NCBI GenBank assembly: GCA_002315795.1
Contig: DCIF01000109.1
Location: 1 to 8,242, forward strand
DNA from: Bacteroidales bacterium UBA1733
GTDB lineage: Bacteria > Bacteroidota > Bacteroidia > Bacteroidales > UBA3663
DNA length: 8,242 nucleotides
Direction of reading: 5' to 3'
Shown here: in pieces, positions 6,294 to 8,242 of the stretch
How the letters are laid out: the number at the start of each line of letters is the position of its first letter
Numbering within the stretch: the stretch's first letter is position 1
Position numbers and translations under genes: made by a program
The notes under the pieces: model-generated
The model's database searches: none
Told to the model about the DNA's origin: nothing
Seen by the model: the letters and a program-made list of their open reading frames with translations, nothing else

Positions 6294-7787
6294 ATGTCAA
6301 AAAAGAAACAATCCAAACCACAGCAGCAGTCTATCTCTCCTGTAAGGTTCCTGAAGGAGAGAGTCAGACAGGTGCCGGTATATAAATGCTACCTCAGTCA
6401 TGACTTCGAGAAATCTACCGAAGGCACGGTGATGGTAGTGCGCAAGCATACAGGTGACAAATATACCTGCGGTCTTTACCTCGTAGATAAGTACTGTCTG
6501 GGTGTAAAGGATGCGTCGTACCACCTTCGCATGGATGAGCAGGAGTTTGATGAGTTCCTGGATCTCTTCGAGGAAGACTTCAACCCACATGTCGTTACCT
6601 ACGAGGAGGCTCATAACTGGGTATGGGGAGCAGTCGGCTTTGCCGAGGATGCAGGTATTGCACCTTGCAAGGAGTTCGAGCTGGCTCAGTATGTGCTGGC
6701 AGAGGATGATGACGAAGTTGAGCTGATAGAGTATGACTTCGGTGATGCCGATGGCAAGCATTGTCTGTTGGCTAATGACAGACTGGAGGCAAGCACCTAT
6801 CTGCCACTTATGCGCAAGAACCTTGGGGATGAGTTCACCTTCTGCCTTGGTCCGAATGACAGCATCCATGGCGCAGAGGATTGGGACTATGAGAAGAATG
6901 TTCCGCTTTTTGATGACTCTGATCTCTCAGGTTGGGATGTGGAAGAGGATGATGAGGTAGAGTACCACCAGGTGCATCCTGACTATCCGACGGAACTGAA
7001 TCTGAAGAATACGGATATAGCAGAAGTTCTCTCATGCAGTGATCCAAAGCTCCTGACAGCGGAAGATGTAGATGCTTTCATTTCCCGTGAAGGTATCAAG
7101 GAAGACCTTGAACAGTATATCCTGTATCATATCGGCCAGTCGAATGACGTTGCTTACGATAAGGATGAGACCATCTATGACAATGATGACAGGTATGACT
7201 GCAACCTGATGCAGGCTGTCAGACTGCTGTCAGAGGTAGGTGATGAGCAGAGTCTTGACGTTGTGCTGGAGGTATTACGTCAGGATTTGGGCTGTCTTGA
7301 CTATCATTTCGGCGATTACCTGGTTGAGTCCATTGTGCCTGCTGTAGTGAAGCTCGGGGCTGGTCATCTGGATAAGCTGATGTCGTATGCCAAGGAGCCA
7401 GGTCTGTATGACCTTGCCCATTATATCGCTCTGGAGGCAGTAGGTGCTATTTGGGAGTATAACCCTGAATTAAGGGAGGAAGCAAAGAAATGGTTCATCG
7501 AGGTTCTTACCTTTGCCAAGGAGAAACTTGATGCTGATGACAACAGCTATTTCTCTCATACCCTCATTGGTTTTGCCCTCTGCCAATGTATGAATATGGC
7601 AGATGAGGATCTTCTTATGATCATCAAGGAACTCTATGAGAAGGACTATGTGAACCAGAATATATGTGGAACATACGTCAATGTAGCACAGAGTATCCTG
7701 ACAGGTCAGAAATCTTTGGATCCTATTGAATTGGACATTCATGAGTGGTTCAAGTGGTACTATTCGAATTTCGGAACTGAAACGAAG
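6294..7787 (+). CDS. Large acidic helical-repeat protein, DUF1186-like C-terminal half
   Basis: This is a 498-residue cytoplasmic protein in two parts. Residues about 20-200 form an alpha/beta region with VPVYKCYLSHDFEKS, the strand-rich VMVVRKHTGDKYTCGLYLVDKYCLGVKD (46-73) and the helix EEAHNWVWGAVGFAEDAG (104-121), then an aspartate/glutamate-rich linker (about 195-240: DWDYE, DDSDLSGWDVEEDDEVE). Residues about 270-470 are paired helices such as LMQAVRLLSEVGDEQSLDVVLEVL and VPAVVKLGAGHLDKLMSYA, typical of HEAT/ARM-like or DUF1186 repeats. Such repeats act as scaffolds for protein or nucleic acid binding. The frame reaches back to a TTG at 6270 inside the preceding gene; ATG 6294, 10 bp after the DUF169 stop, with a MSKKKQSKPQQQ tail, is preferred. 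Its stop TGA (7788-7790) overlaps the RNase H-like start in GTGA. No enzyme motif is visible; function is unknown. Confidence 0.83.
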
Positions 7788-8221
7788 TGATACAGGACAG
7801 TACGACATACTACGTCTGGGTCGGAGGCTCTTGTGACTATGGTCATAAGGAGAGAGCCAGTGGTTGGGCCTACATCATTGAGCATGATGGTAGGGAGGTA
7901 AGCCGTGCCGTGGATGCTGATCATGACACTACTGAGTTCAGGATGATACTCACGGCTATGATCAGGGTGATGGAAGAACTGCCTGAAGGTTCAGACATTG
8001 TTTTCCTGACCAATGTGGCATACATCCAGAACTTTGATAAGACCCCTACAGCCAAGTCTGCCAATGCTGACCTTGTCACGGGGTGCCTCGAACAGAAGAC
8101 GCGACACCATTCTGTAGCAGTCAAGATCGTTCCGTATCACAAATACCCTTTGCTGATTGAGACTCATGACATGGCTCATGAAGCGATGATCAAACATAAA
8201 CTAACACTAAAACAAATTTAG
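7787..8221 (+). CDS. RNase HI-fold protein lacking catalytic carboxylates (probable pseudoenzyme)
   Basis: This 144-residue protein has the RNase HI fold order. Strand 1 YVWVGGSCDYGHKERASGWAY aligns with the TDGSC...GGYGAIL region, TTEFRMILTAMIRVMEEL (48-65) aligns with TTNNRMELMAAIVALEAL, TNVAYIQN (75-82) aligns with TDSQYVRQ, and HKYPLLIETHDMAHEA (118-133) aligns with the C-terminal His/Asp region. By this alignment the E. coli catalytic residues D10, E48 and D70 become G13, I54 and N76; H118 and D128 keep the H124 and D134 positions with the same spacing of 10. Two-metal nuclease activity is therefore unlikely, and nucleic-acid or protein binding is more plausible. The start is GTG 7787: an in-frame TGA lies at 7778-7780 and no ATG precedes strand 1. 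It overlaps the previous stop in GTGA, so translation is probably coupled. The fold assignment is by manual alignment. Confidence 0.8.
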   Translation: MIQDSTTYYVWVGGSCDYGHKERASGWAYIIEHDGREVSRAVDADHDTTEFRMILTAMIRVMEELPEGSDIVFLTNVAYIQNFDKTPTAKSANADLVTGCLEQKTRHHSVAVKIVPYHKYPLLIETHDMAHEAMIKHKLTLKQI

Positions 8222-8224
8222 CCA

Positions 8225-8242
8225 ATGGTAAAACCAACAATC
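8225..8242 (+). CDS. Start of a further operon gene, truncated by window end
   Basis: An ATG at 8225, three bases after the RNase H-like stop, opens a frame reading MVKPTI to the end of the window. The tight spacing matches the rest of the operon, so a real gene probably starts here, but six residues allow no identification. Confidence 0.5.

Noticed and set aside
6297..6869. 190-residue open frame on the - strand
   Set aside because: It is antisense to the N-terminal part of the repeat protein, which has clear protein-like content; the antisense product shows no family features.
1..8242. CRISPR array, tRNA, rRNA, insertion sequence or att site
   Set aside because: I saw no regularly spaced repeats, cloverleaf, transposase or terminal inverted repeats, nor a flanking direct repeat around the AT-rich gene.

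Overview
The window looks like Bacteroidales DNA, most like a Prevotella/Segatella-type gut bacterium. Coding GC is near 50% (hand count) in all genes but one. Shine-Dalgarno signals are weak or absent. The one clear promoter has the Bacteroidetes -33 TTG / -7 TAnnTTTG layout, and the first gene resembles the MobC coupling protein of CTnDOT-type conjugative transposons. I therefore read the window as the mobilization end of an integrative conjugative element followed by its cargo. No integrase, att site or origin of transfer is visible here, so the element call rests on that gene alone.

Layout: (1) 1-573 is the 3' end of a MobC/VirD4-like type IV coupling protein. (2) 574-792 holds a strong intrinsic terminator and then a promoter with a 7-bp inverted repeat over its -33 box. 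This cleanly separates transfer genes from cargo. (3) 793-4146 is a tightly packed run on the + strand: a single-HKD phospholipase D-like protein, a metallo-beta-lactamase-fold hydrolase, a 46-aa cysteine-rich small protein, a LysE/RhtB exporter, an unrecognised acidic protein, and a flavoprotein reductase with an Isf-like four-cysteine motif. (4) 4163-5005 is an orphan gene of about 33% GC, visibly foreign to its neighbours, followed by a 139-bp AT-rich gap. (5) 5145-8221 resumes the cargo composition: a YjbQ/UPF0047 protein, a DUF169 protein, a large acidic helical-repeat protein, and an RNase HI-fold protein that has lost three of four catalytic carboxylates. A further gene begins at 8225.

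All genes lie on the + strand. Gaps are 0-16 bp apart from the two named spacers, and there are stop/start overlaps at 1993 (ATGA), 2716 (ATGA) and 7787 (GTGA). This suggests one long, translationally coupled operon, possibly interrupted by insertion of the AT-rich gene. The functional theme is uncertain. Several members carry cysteine clusters (PLD C-terminus, small protein, reductase, DUF169) beside a hydrolase, an exporter and a reductase, so small-molecule or redox stress handling is one reading. The PLD-fold and RNase H-fold members leave a nucleic-acid role open. The most unusual items are the RNase H pseudoenzyme, the small Cys-rich protein and the AT-rich orphan.
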